DNA of 64,000 nucleotides from Bacteroides luti (GTDB taxonomy: Bacteria; Bacteroidota; Bacteroidia; Bacteroidales; Bacteroidaceae), in the NCBI RefSeq assembly GCF_900128905.1, contig NZ_FQTV01000003.1, positions 186,001 through 250,000 of the forward strand, in the 5' to 3' direction. The notes beneath the pieces are model-generated. The model searched no databases. It saw only the letters and a list, made by a program, of their open reading frames with translations, and was not told the DNA's origin. Within the stretch, counting starts at the first letter, position 1. Each line of letters opens with the position of its first letter. The position numbers and the translations under genes were made by a program. Shown here one piece after another: positions 1 to 8,265 of the stretch.

Positions 1-838
1 CAACAAAGTCTATTGCACGGACCAAATCCATAAAAGCACCACGATAGTAATAATCTTCTTTTGACTGCATGCCATAAGTAATCCAGTCTCCGTAAATATT
101 GGTTGGTTGCTGCAATCCCTGTCCGCGAACTGATAATACAAATTCTACAAACCCTGGATTATCGTTAGGCTTTGGAGACCAAGGTTTGGAACCATAGCCC
201 ATATAACTAATGATTGCCGGATATTTTCCTTTTTTAACCGGAGTACAATAATATCCGGAGATTTCCACACCTCCGAAAGATTTCATACTAACCTTATATA
301 ATTTACGCAGATTAGTTGAAGAATCGGGGATCAGAGTTAGTTTATATTCAGGTGCAACCTTAGCCAGCTCAGCCAGACTTTCATCCCAGAATTTACGCAA
401 ATCGGGTTTATTATCGGGTAAAGAGACAATATATTCCGGTTCATAACCAATATTGAACTTCTTAACTTCATTAACAACTCCATCAACTTCCTGAGTTACT
501 GTACAGCGGTAAAAACCTGGTGCAGGAACAGAAAAAGAGAAATCGGCCTCTATAGAATCACCTTTACTGAGAGAGAGAGATTGTGCAAACCGATGTACTG
601 GTTTGAAATCATCCGTAGTTACTTGCAGATTTAGTGTAGCTTTTGCTGCATCGTTTCTGGTATTCTTCACAATAATCTGTATTTCTGGATTCTGAGGTGA
701 ATAAAATACCCAATCGTTTGTTTGCTTAACCTTGTAAGATAAGCCTCCTAACTCTTTATCTGACTGAGCAGATAAAGAGATTGAGAGACTAACCAAAAAC
801 AAACAAACCAAACCTTTCCTTATATTATTTAAAAACAT
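1..838 (-). CDS. Acetyl xylan esterase-like CE7 esterase, 3' part missing
   Basis: I translated this from the minus strand; it starts at an ATG at 838 and runs off the left edge, so only about 279 N-terminal residues are present. A signal peptide ending near LSISLSAQ is followed by a beta-rich N-terminal region of about 120 residues. Then comes the alpha/beta-hydrolase domain typical of acetyl xylan esterase / cephalosporin-C deacetylase, with YPAIISYMGYG, the oxyanion-hole-region motif VRGQG and a YRGAFMDLVRAIDFV helix. The GxSxG nucleophile and the Asp/His residues lie outside the window. It starts 8 bp after the GH27 stop, so the two are cotranscribed. Beside a mannanase and an alpha-galactosidase, removal of acetyl groups from mannan or another hemicellulose is the likely job (inference). 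Confidence 0.85.
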   Translation of the reverse strand, partial: MFLNNIRKGLVCLFLVSLSISLSAQSDKELGGLSYKVKQTNDWVFYSPQNPEIQIIVKNTRNDAAKATLNLQVTTDDFKPVHRFAQSLSLSKGDSIEADFSFSVPAPGFYRCTVTQEVDGVVNEVKKFNIGYEPEYIVSLPDNKPDLRKFWDESLAELAKVAPEYKLTLIPDSSTNLRKLYKVSMKSFGGVEISGYYCTPVKKGKYPAIISYMGYGSKPWSPKPNDNPGFVEFVLSVRGQGLQQPTNIYGDWITYGMQSKEDYYYRGAFMDLVRAIDFV

Positions 839-846
839 GATATTCT

Positions 847-2061
847 TTATTTTGCAATGGATAATCTGTATAATAGTACATCCTGAGCCGGAACTGATAC
901 TTTTTTATCTTTTTTGGTACTTCCTTCAATTTTTTTTGTCCACAAATTCTTTATTACATAGGTGGTATTATAAAAATTAGTGGAACGTTTAGAAACTTCA
1001 TCATCAAAATTAAATTTCTGCCAATTGATTTCATATTCCTTATCTACATTGGAACGATTGAGCAAGCAGAATGCCCAGTCGCCTCCAGCAAGTGGTTTAA
1101 ACCAAACTTCAAGTCCATCCTGTGAAGCAACCTTCAAACCTTGAACGCCAAGAGTATCCTGATCAATAGCTATAACATCTTTATTCATGATGATTGCTTT
1201 TGTTTCGTCGGACATATTACGAATGTCATTACCTAAAATCAGCGGTGCTGCAAGCATGCACCACATAGAGAAATGCGCACGATCCTGATTTACTTTTTGT
1301 CCGTTACCAACTTCCAGCATATCCGGATCGTTCCAATGTCCGGGACCGGCATATTTACGAAGTCCTTCCTGCATATCCAGAATCTGCAGTACACCAAAAG
1401 CTTTCCATCCCGGATGTTCGTCAACACAATCAAAGCAATTAAAAATATCACCAGTGGTACGCCACATGTGACCAGTATCTTTTGCCCATGTCCAGGGTTT
1501 ACTATTTCCCCATTCGCACATGCTGAACAAGATAGGACGTCCGGCAGCACGAAGAGCATCCCTCATCAGGTTATAAGCACCGATTGGATTAACATCTTCG
1601 GTATTGCACCAGTCATATTTCAAATAATCTATTCCCCATTTTGCATAAGTAAGTGCATCCTGATACTCGTGACCAAGACTTCCCGGACGACCACCGCAAG
1701 TTTGTCTGCCTGCATCTGAATATATACCTATTTTTAATCCTTTTGAATGAATATAATCAGCTAAATCCTTTATTCCGGAAGGGAATTTCACCGGATCGGC
1801 AGTGATAAATCCCAGACTATCACGTTTGCCATGCCAGCAATCGTCCAGGTTTAAATAAACATATCCTGCATCGCGCAATCCGGATTCTACCATTTTGTCG
1901 GCAACACCACGAATAATCTCTTCATTGATATCGCAGGCAAATTTATTCCAGCTATTCCATCCCATAGGAGGAGTCTTTGCCAGTTCCTCATACTTCTGTG
2001 CTTTCACAGAACTTAGACAAGAGAAACAGAAAAGAGAGAATAAAAGAAAATACTTTTTCAT
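847..2061 (-). CDS. GH27 alpha-galactosidase
   Basis: 404 residues with a cleavable signal peptide (about residues 1-21, ending SSVKA). The (beta/alpha)8 barrel begins at TPPMGWNSWN (30-39). The nucleophile is Asp150 in YLKYDWC, and Asp205 in RTTGDI fits the acid/base position; LDDCW near 72-76 is another family signature. A C-terminal beta domain ends the protein at the usual GH27 length. It should remove terminal alpha-galactose, for example the alpha-1,6 branches of galactomannan. It lies 26 bp after the GH5_7 mannanase and 8 bp before the CE7 esterase, forming a mannan-directed trio. Confidence 0.95.
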   Translation of the reverse strand: MKKYFLLFSLFCFSCLSSVKAQKYEELAKTPPMGWNSWNKFACDINEEIIRGVADKMVESGLRDAGYVYLNLDDCWHGKRDSLGFITADPVKFPSGIKDLADYIHSKGLKIGIYSDAGRQTCGGRPGSLGHEYQDALTYAKWGIDYLKYDWCNTEDVNPIGAYNLMRDALRAAGRPILFSMCEWGNSKPWTWAKDTGHMWRTTGDIFNCFDCVDEHPGWKAFGVLQILDMQEGLRKYAGPGHWNDPDMLEVGNGQKVNQDRAHFSMWCMLAAPLILGNDIRNMSDETKAIIMNKDVIAIDQDTLGVQGLKVASQDGLEVWFKPLAGGDWAFCLLNRSNVDKEYEINWQKFNFDDEVSKRSTNFYNTTYVIKNLWTKKIEGSTKKDKKVSVPAQDVLLYRLSIAK

Positions 2062-2087
2062 TATTTATCAGATTTACAAATTATTGG

Positions 2088-3374
2088 TTATTTAAATTTC
2101 AGGACTGACTCTTTAATTATTTTCACTGTCGATTTATCTGATGCAAAAACAGAGTTCAGTCCTTGTTCTTCCTGAGCCGGATCGCCACAGTAATCGTCTC
2201 CTTTTTGCCAGTAAATATGTTCCTTTGAAGGATTGGCGAAGCCTCCCCATCCCCAGAAATTACATCCGGCAAAAGGACCTCCGGCTTTCTTATCTGCAAT
2301 AATCAGCTCGAATACGTATTTATAAAATGAATCACGAGAGTTGGTTGTACTTTCTTTGGAGAACTTAAAGCCATCGCGTGGAAATCCAAATTCTTCCATC
2401 ACCAAAGGTTTGTGGTGTTTTTTAGCTACTGCCAGATGTTCGAATATATATTTCTTTGTTTTTCCCTTAGCCGACTGAAGTTTCTCGGAAAGACTGTCTT
2501 TAGTCACCCAGTTCCAGTTATAAGGCCATAGGTGTATGTTCATATAATCTACATTCTTATCGGCATGAATTCTTTCAAAAAGGTTAATATCCTGTTCGCA
2601 TCCATGCTTTCCTTCGCTTCCGGTAGATACCATGTGGTTTTTATCCAGACTTTTTATCTGGGCTGCCACGTCGGCAATCCAAAGTGCAAAGGGTTCTTTA
2701 TTTTCATCAGCAAAAGCGCGTGGCTCATTTCCTATCTGCCAGGACATGATGTATGGATCGTCTACATATTTTTTCTTTGTATAACGGTTGGTTCTGCCAA
2801 TGATATCATTTACATAATTATGGAATAGTTTTTTTGCAGAGTCGGACTTTGGAAACTGTTTCACAAAAGCCATATATGCAGGCCATCCGTCAATAGCCGG
2901 AACAGGAGCCTTGCCATATCCTGCCCATTGAAGATATTGTGAGTATCCGCCGGTCCACTCCCATGAATTATTCAAATAAAGAACGGCATACATTTTTCGT
3001 TTTCCCATTTGATATAATAAATAATCCAGTCCGGCTAATATAGTATCATTATATACTCCGGGAGACTTTTGCAGGGTTGGTTCTACTTTAGATCTGATAC
3101 CATTCTCGCCATCAGCTCCAACCAATACTCTAAGATTATTAATACCTATTGATTTTAAATAATCGAGTTCCTTATTCAATCGTGCACGATTTCCACCTTC
3201 ACCTTCAGAACCAAGGATTGCTCCATACCAGAAATTAGTACCGATATAATAATAAGGTGAACCGTTAAGCATAAAACGACCTTTTTCTACATGAATGAAA
3301 GAAGATTTGTTTTGAGCAGAGGAATATCCTATAAAAGAAAAAAGCAATAGGAAGAGAGACAAGATATGTTTCAT
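2088..3374 (-). CDS. GH5 subfamily 7 endo-beta-1,4-mannanase
   Basis: 428 residues with a signal peptide (about 1-20, cut before QNKSS). The N-terminal signature YYYIGTNFWYG (41-51), the acid/base Glu217 in WQIGNEPR and the nucleophile near Glu328 in MEEFGF define GH5; overall sequence resembles subfamily 7 mannanases. GN(F)WGWGG near the C-terminus fits the aromatic subsite region. It is the first gene of the mannanase / alpha-galactosidase / esterase trio and has its own -7 box (TACATTTG, 3422-3429 on the minus strand). The upstream intergenic region contains a 22-bp-period repeat array. Substrate is inferred from family and neighbours. Confidence 0.92.
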   Translation of the reverse strand: MKHILSLFLLLFSFIGYSSAQNKSSFIHVEKGRFMLNGSPYYYIGTNFWYGAILGSEGEGGNRARLNKELDYLKSIGINNLRVLVGADGENGIRSKVEPTLQKSPGVYNDTILAGLDYLLYQMGKRKMYAVLYLNNSWEWTGGYSQYLQWAGYGKAPVPAIDGWPAYMAFVKQFPKSDSAKKLFHNYVNDIIGRTNRYTKKKYVDDPYIMSWQIGNEPRAFADENKEPFALWIADVAAQIKSLDKNHMVSTGSEGKHGCEQDINLFERIHADKNVDYMNIHLWPYNWNWVTKDSLSEKLQSAKGKTKKYIFEHLAVAKKHHKPLVMEEFGFPRDGFKFSKESTTNSRDSFYKYVFELIIADKKAGGPFAGCNFWGWGGFANPSKEHIYWQKGDDYCGDPAQEEQGLNSVFASDKSTVKIIKESVLKFK

Positions 3375-3421
3375 ACTATTTAAAATTTAAGGAATAACAG
3401 CTTTTCATTTTTACACAGTTG

Positions 3422-3429
3422 CAAATGTA
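3422..3429 (-). promoter_or_regulatory. -7 promoter box of the mannanase unit
   Basis: The minus-strand sequence TACATTTG matches the Bacteroides -7 consensus TAnnTTTG and lies 47 bp before the GH5_7 start codon. I find no good TTTG -33 box at 19-21 bp upstream, so it is a probable but not proven promoter. It would make the trio independent of the upstream SusCD unit. Confidence 0.5.
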
Positions 3430-3504
3430 TATATTTCCAAAAAATAAATCCGTGCATTATTTATCAATTCATAATACAATTTTAACTTATCTAGAATAAT
3501 CAAT

Positions 3505-3600
3505 ATTATCTTGTACAAAAGATTGAATTCTTTTGTACAAAAGAAAAGATTGTTCTGTACAGAAGAATTAATTCTTTTGTACAGGACAATCTCAATATAT
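3505..3600. repeat. Four-unit 22-bp array with TGTACA cores (copy 1)
   Basis: TGTACA occurs at 3512, 3534, 3556 and 3578, an exact 22-bp period. Cores are flanked by TTCT/TTTT on the left and AGAA/AAAA on the right, so most units are 12-bp palindromes such as TTCTGTACAGAA. Between cores are AATT-centred palindromes, so a dyad centre falls about every 11 bp. The same design recurs at 54,029-54,115. It lies between the phosphoesterase stop and the mannanase promoter. No protein-coding potential. Confidence 0.9.
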
Positions 3601-3625
3601 AATCAATAAAAAGGAAGAATGACGA

Positions 3626-3663
3626 GAAAACTATATTATATATACCTATATTATATAGTTTTC
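3626..3663. repeat. AT-rich inverted repeat
   Basis: GAAAACTATA at 3626-3635 is the exact reverse complement of TATAGTTTTC at 3654-3663; the interior is also nearly self-complementary AT sequence. On the minus strand it is followed at about 14 bp by a run of five T, so it may be a weak terminator for the phosphoesterase gene ending at 3750. With the array at 3505-3600 it accounts for most of the 375-bp gap 3375-3749. Confidence 0.6.
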
Positions 3664-3749
3664 GACTCGGATGAGTTAAATAGTTTGATTTATACTATAA
3701 TAGATAAAGTGCTGTTTGTTAATTTTATAAGGAAGTGTATATTGTTATA

Positions 3750-5339
3750 TCATTTCCCATCTTCCATTTGTGCCAGAAAGATACGACAGAAACTAACCAT
3801 AAACTTATCGAAATCCGTTGAAGACTTTTTCTGAACTACTTTAAAGGAGATCTCCTTATACTGTTTCAGTCTGCCTGAATCTATATCCTTCAGAGCCAGT
3901 TTACCACCAAAACGGAGTTTATAGAAATCTACCATCATATCGAAGCCTGTCCAATCAGCAGATTTAGGAGTGCTTTTTACATTAGCATAAGCAAATAGTT
4001 CTGAAGCTTTCATTAAAGCAAAACGTTCCTTAGCCACCGGTTTAAAATCGTTGGGGAGATAACGCAGGCGAGTGAGCTCTCTTAAATGAGCTTCGCAGAA
4101 TTGACGATAGTTCTTTGAGTTTAGAATTGATTCGTCCCATAAAGGTTGTTTGCCTGCTCGCTGCAAAGAATCATGCTCTGCCTTATAACGAGAGAAAAAG
4201 CTATTAAATCCTTTTACAGTATCTAAAGAAATAGTCTCAGCCTCAACTTTTCCTTTAGTCAGCTTAAGAATTTTATATCCAGGCACATAACCGGCAGTAG
4301 AAGGAACCTGAATATTTAAAAGACGATTTCCTTTCTTTGAAACAGATACTTGTTCATCATTCATGTGCATGTGTCCACCCAGATGAAGAGTGATTCCGGC
4401 ATCGGCCAGGAGTTTTGCCATAGCGGGATCGGGAAAGCGATACACATCGAACTTGCCCGGTGCAGCAATATCCGGAATATACTTGGCTATTCCATCATTA
4501 TAATCGGCCATAGGGAAATGGCTGAAAGTCACCAGCCTTTTTCCATACTTTTTAGCCTGAGCAGCCACTTTAGTTATCCAGGGCAAGAGATAAGGTTTGG
4601 CTTTAAATCTCTCATTATAAACTGATCTGGCTCCTTCAAAAGTGAGAATGCTATCACCTTCAGTTGTCTGCGGATAGTATACAGAAGCATCAATTGCCAA
4701 TATCCACAATCCTTTTACTGGTTCTACCAGATAGCTCCCATCTTGAATTGCCGGCTTTTTATTTTCAATAGTATAAGTCCGCTTGCTCCAGTCTGCCTGT
4801 TTAGCAGCCTCATCATAGGTATAGTTTTCATAAGTATATGTGCTGAACGGGGTTGCCCAAAACAGATACTCTTTTTGTGGAGAAAATCCAAAGGAAGCCC
4901 ATTCGTTATGTATTTCCTTATAACCCAGCTTTTTCATTTGTCCTAGGTCGCTATTAGAGAAAGGGCGTGCCGGATCATGATTGCCGGTCATCATAAAAAA
5001 GTGCATATTGTAGCGGACAGAGTAAGAATCGAGTATTTCACGAACCTTACGTACATTTATCAATTGTCCATCGTCAGTCTGGTCACCTGGCAAAAGAACA
5101 TAATGAACATCCCGCTTCGCAATATCGTCTAGCGCAGAGATAAAGGCAAAATAGTTTTCATTAAACAGACGAGTGGAATGTAGTTGGGCATCCATGGAAC
5201 GAACATAAGATGTATCCTGCAAATGAACATCCGATAATACTGCTATTTTTATTGCCTCTCCAGATAGAGGGCAGCCTCTGCCCAAAAGATTGGGACAGAG
5301 GCATACCACAAACATAACTACAAACAAACACCTTTTCAT
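3750..5339 (-). CDS. Secreted calcineurin-like metallophosphoesterase
   Basis: 529 residues with a signal peptide (1 to about 22). The dimetal phosphoesterase motifs occur in order: SDVHL (D37, H39), PGDQTDDG (D86), GNHD (119-122), then SHFP and GGHMHMND. These are the Asp, Asn and His metal ligands of the calcineurin-like family. The roughly 180 residues after the catalytic domain are not recognised. It is the last gene of the SusCD operon, 10 bp after the first GH28. A phosphatase or phosphodiesterase acting on a substituted glycan in the periplasm is possible, but the substrate cannot be told from sequence. Confidence 0.85.
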   Translation of the reverse strand: MKRCLFVVMFVVCLCPNLLGRGCPLSGEAIKIAVLSDVHLQDTSYVRSMDAQLHSTRLFNENYFAFISALDDIAKRDVHYVLLPGDQTDDGQLINVRKVREILDSYSVRYNMHFFMMTGNHDPARPFSNSDLGQMKKLGYKEIHNEWASFGFSPQKEYLFWATPFSTYTYENYTYDEAAKQADWSKRTYTIENKKPAIQDGSYLVEPVKGLWILAIDASVYYPQTTEGDSILTFEGARSVYNERFKAKPYLLPWITKVAAQAKKYGKRLVTFSHFPMADYNDGIAKYIPDIAAPGKFDVYRFPDPAMAKLLADAGITLHLGGHMHMNDEQVSVSKKGNRLLNIQVPSTAGYVPGYKILKLTKGKVEAETISLDTVKGFNSFFSRYKAEHDSLQRAGKQPLWDESILNSKNYRQFCEAHLRELTRLRYLPNDFKPVAKERFALMKASELFAYANVKSTPKSADWTGFDMMVDFYKLRFGGKLALKDIDSGRLKQYKEISFKVVQKKSSTDFDKFMVSFCRIFLAQMEDGK

Positions 5340-5349
5340 AAGAAAAAAA

Positions 5350-6756
5350 TTACTTCAGATTAACAGTTTGCAAACCATCTATATTCTGACTAAACATTGT
5401 GTCGGCAAAATAAGACGGACGGGTGTCTCCCCAACGAACTGTTGAATTGCGGATATTTACATTTGATGCATTATCAAGATAGAATCCGTATGTTTTTCCC
5501 TTCACAAATTCATCGCCTTTACATGGACGCTTGTCATAAATGCCACCTTCGTAGTTGGTACGCTTGCAAATCATCAAATCTACCTGGTCAAAATAGATAT
5601 TCTGAATCTTATCTTTTGCTTCTGCGCCAAGGAATACACCATTTTCACTCTCGCACTTTATATTGTTGAAACTAATATCAGTAACAGCTCCTACCTCATA
5701 GTCGGCCATTCCTTTAGGAAAACGCCATCCTGCATCTTTGTGATCTCCTGCTTTACGAGTATAGGCAGTTACATAAATTGCTTCAGATTTTCCCCACCAC
5801 ACATTTGAGAAGAGTTTACAATCTACCTCTATATTAGAGAAAATAACATTTTCCACTGTACCTTCATCGCGATTCTGAATACCAATACCACGATTACTAT
5901 CTCTGATAATACAGTTATTTACTACTACATGACTGATACGATCCATATTTTCAGAACCTATTTTAATAGCGCATGAACGCGAAGTCATTGTACAATTGGT
6001 TACTAAAACATTCTCGCATGGTCCCAGCTCCTGGTATTCACGACGATTCTTGAGACATATACAGTCATCACCCGATTCAATAAAACAGTTACTAATGCGC
6101 ACATTCTTTGAGTGATCTACATCAATGCCATCTCCATTACGGATTTTCAGGTTATTCAAAATGTTTACTCCATCAACAACAACATCGTTACAACCTACAA
6201 GGTGTACAGTCCAATAAGCCGAATTACCAATAGTAACATCCTTGATGCGTATATCTTTGCCATTAATTAAAGTAAGTACATGCGGACGAGGATCGAATTC
6301 GTGTACTGGTTTCAATTCATAAGAATCTTCCAGTTCCTTACCCATAAAGGCAACACCATTACCATCTATTTTACCTTTTCCACTAATAGAGAATTGCACA
6401 ATATTAGTGCCGCTAATCCACATCATACCTTCGCCTTTATTATCGCGAAAAGCACTCTTATTATAAACTTTTTCGTCCGGATTAGCCAATAACTTAGCAT
6501 TTGCTTCCAGATGCAGATCTACATAAGACGCTACGGTAATCGGACCAGTCATATATACTCCGTCACCCGGAATAATCACACGGCCTCCCCCGGATTTATT
6601 ACAATCATCAATAGCTTCTTGTATTGCTTCTGCATTATCCGTTATGCTGTCTCCTTTCGCTCCATAATCACGAATATCAAAATCTGATTTGCTAGTATGG
6701 CAGGATGTCATAAGCCCTATTCCGAAAAGGGCTACTAAAAACTTTAGTCTCATCAT
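5350..6756 (-). CDS. GH28-family lipoprotein (polygalacturonase-like)
   Basis: 468 residues with a lipoprotein signal (lipobox LMTSC, Cys19), so probably membrane-anchored. A pectate-lyase-type segment (DYGAKGDSITDNAEAIQEAI) leads into a right-handed parallel beta-helix. The GH28 catalytic carboxylates are visible: Asp209 in NGDGIDVD and Asp230-Asp231 in SGDDCICLK. The usual GHG histidine motif reads IGSEN here, so specificity may differ from classical endo-polygalacturonases. Two adjacent ATG codons (6754-6756 and 6751-6753) could start it. It is 10 bp from each neighbour in the SusCD operon. Confidence 0.88.
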   Translation of the reverse strand: MMRLKFLVALFGIGLMTSCHTSKSDFDIRDYGAKGDSITDNAEAIQEAIDDCNKSGGGRVIIPGDGVYMTGPITVASYVDLHLEANAKLLANPDEKVYNKSAFRDNKGEGMMWISGTNIVQFSISGKGKIDGNGVAFMGKELEDSYELKPVHEFDPRPHVLTLINGKDIRIKDVTIGNSAYWTVHLVGCNDVVVDGVNILNNLKIRNGDGIDVDHSKNVRISNCFIESGDDCICLKNRREYQELGPCENVLVTNCTMTSRSCAIKIGSENMDRISHVVVNNCIIRDSNRGIGIQNRDEGTVENVIFSNIEVDCKLFSNVWWGKSEAIYVTAYTRKAGDHKDAGWRFPKGMADYEVGAVTDISFNNIKCESENGVFLGAEAKDKIQNIYFDQVDLMICKRTNYEGGIYDKRPCKGDEFVKGKTYGFYLDNASNVNIRNSTVRWGDTRPSYFADTMFSQNIDGLQTVNLK

Positions 6757-6766
6757 CTTCTATGTA

Positions 6767-8251
6767 TTAGTTGTTAACTTTTATAATTTGTTCTTTTTTA
6801 TCTAATGGAAAAAATACTTGTTCAAGTGATTCGCCTTTCACATCGTCCATAATAATTGCCGGACGATAATCAGGTTCAGCCAACTTCAATCTCACATTCT
6901 TCAATGTAATATCCTTTGCATGACGAATATAGAATCCCCAAGAAGGTAGCTCACCAAACATACTGAACTCCGGATATTTATCTATCTGTTCGGGAACCTG
7001 GTTCAAACGATTCAACGGTATATAAGCCATTCCTTTAGTTGCCCTTCCCGGACAGGTTATTTCAATATTTTCAAGATGCACTCCTTCTATGTAATGCCCA
7101 GGTATACCCACAATAGACGAAGGAAATGGATTGTGGAAGATATCTACTTCCGGTCCCCGCAGATCATAGTTGATATCCGGTCTGCCAAACGGAATTTCCA
7201 CATTGATATCTTTTATAGATATATTCTTTACTGTTCCTACACGTTCGCTTGCCCGATGTCCCAAACGGATAAAGATTGCATTACCTGTATTCTTCGCCGT
7301 AATCCGGCTCACATTAACATTTTCAATATCACCTCCGTCGACAGACTCAATAGCAATAGCCGAACGAAAGGTATCGTATACACGAATGTTATCAATAGTA
7401 ATGTTCTTAAAGCCTCCCCACGAAGCTGTTCCAAACTTAATTGCGCTTGCACTGCTACGTACCTCACAATCGGCAATATAGATGCTATCGTTACAGGCAT
7501 TAGGATGGTAGGATTTTAAGCAAATACCATCGTCAGCAGAATTCACATTGCAACGAGTAATCTTTACTCTACGACAATCTGTTATATCAAAGCCATCATT
7601 ATTCCAATATGCTCTGTTTGTCATTGAAACCTGATCTATTGATAAACCGGAACAAAGATCAAACGTAACACCCCAACAAGCACTGTTCATAAGATGCAAT
7701 CCTGTAACTGATATATTCTCGCACTCTGAAAGAAAAAACAGTTTTGGACGGGCAGTTTCATTAGGACGCATTCTTCGAACATTATAATTTGGATCTATGC
7801 GCACTCCGGCATTATGTAAACTATCTATATTCAAAGCTAAAGCCAGTCCCTGACCATCTATTGTACCTTCACCACTGAAAGCTATGTTTTTTACCTTGTG
7901 TCCAAGAATTAAAGCCAGCTTTGAATTATCACTTTTTTCTGTAATATTATCAGCTTTATTTAATGGGTAATAATCATCAGGATTTGTACTTCCCAGTAAA
8001 ACTGCATCTTTTTCGATATGCAACTCAATGCCCGATTTTAATTGCAAACAGCCAGTGAGATAGATACCTTTCGGAAAAATAATCCTTCCGCCTCCTTTTT
8101 TGCTAAGCAGGTCTATTGCTTGCTGAATAACTTTTGTATTCAGCGTTTTACCATCGACTACGGCCTTTCCCTGAGTTACTATATTGTAATCCCGGGCCCA
8201 TATAGGGATGGTAAATAGCAAAGAGATTATTATGCAAATATATTTCCTCAT
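6767..8251 (-). CDS. GH28-family secreted glycoside hydrolase
   Basis: 494 residues with a cleavable signal peptide (about 1-19, ending PIWA). It has the beta-helix fold repeats of GH28 and the catalytic motifs NNDGFDITD and SADDGICLK, followed by IKFGTAS where classical enzymes have GHG. It is clearly diverged from the neighbouring GH28, so the pair is unlikely to be a recent duplication. Two different GH28s in one operon usually mean action on a pectic or galacturonate-containing side chain (family knowledge); the precise linkage is unknown. It lies 10 bp before the other GH28 and 14 bp after GH92. Confidence 0.88.
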   Translation of the reverse strand: MRKYICIIISLLFTIPIWARDYNIVTQGKAVVDGKTLNTKVIQQAIDLLSKKGGGRIIFPKGIYLTGCLQLKSGIELHIEKDAVLLGSTNPDDYYPLNKADNITEKSDNSKLALILGHKVKNIAFSGEGTIDGQGLALALNIDSLHNAGVRIDPNYNVRRMRPNETARPKLFFLSECENISVTGLHLMNSACWGVTFDLCSGLSIDQVSMTNRAYWNNDGFDITDCRRVKITRCNVNSADDGICLKSYHPNACNDSIYIADCEVRSSASAIKFGTASWGGFKNITIDNIRVYDTFRSAIAIESVDGGDIENVNVSRITAKNTGNAIFIRLGHRASERVGTVKNISIKDINVEIPFGRPDINYDLRGPEVDIFHNPFPSSIVGIPGHYIEGVHLENIEITCPGRATKGMAYIPLNRLNQVPEQIDKYPEFSMFGELPSWGFYIRHAKDITLKNVRLKLAEPDYRPAIIMDDVKGESLEQVFFPLDKKEQIIKVNN

Positions 8252-8265
8252 TATCTATACACTCT

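Noticed and set aside
3505..3600. Possible CRISPR array
   Set aside because: Units are 22 bp without spacers between repeats, palindromic, only four per array and there are no cas genes in the window.
3619..3834. 71-codon frame on the plus strand before the phosphoesterase end
   Set aside because: It overlaps the phosphoesterase 3' end in antisense, and its first part is encoded by the AT-rich inverted repeat.
5350..8251. The two GH28 genes as a recent tandem duplication
   Set aside because: Signal type (lipoprotein versus secreted), catalytic-motif context and overall sequence differ too much.
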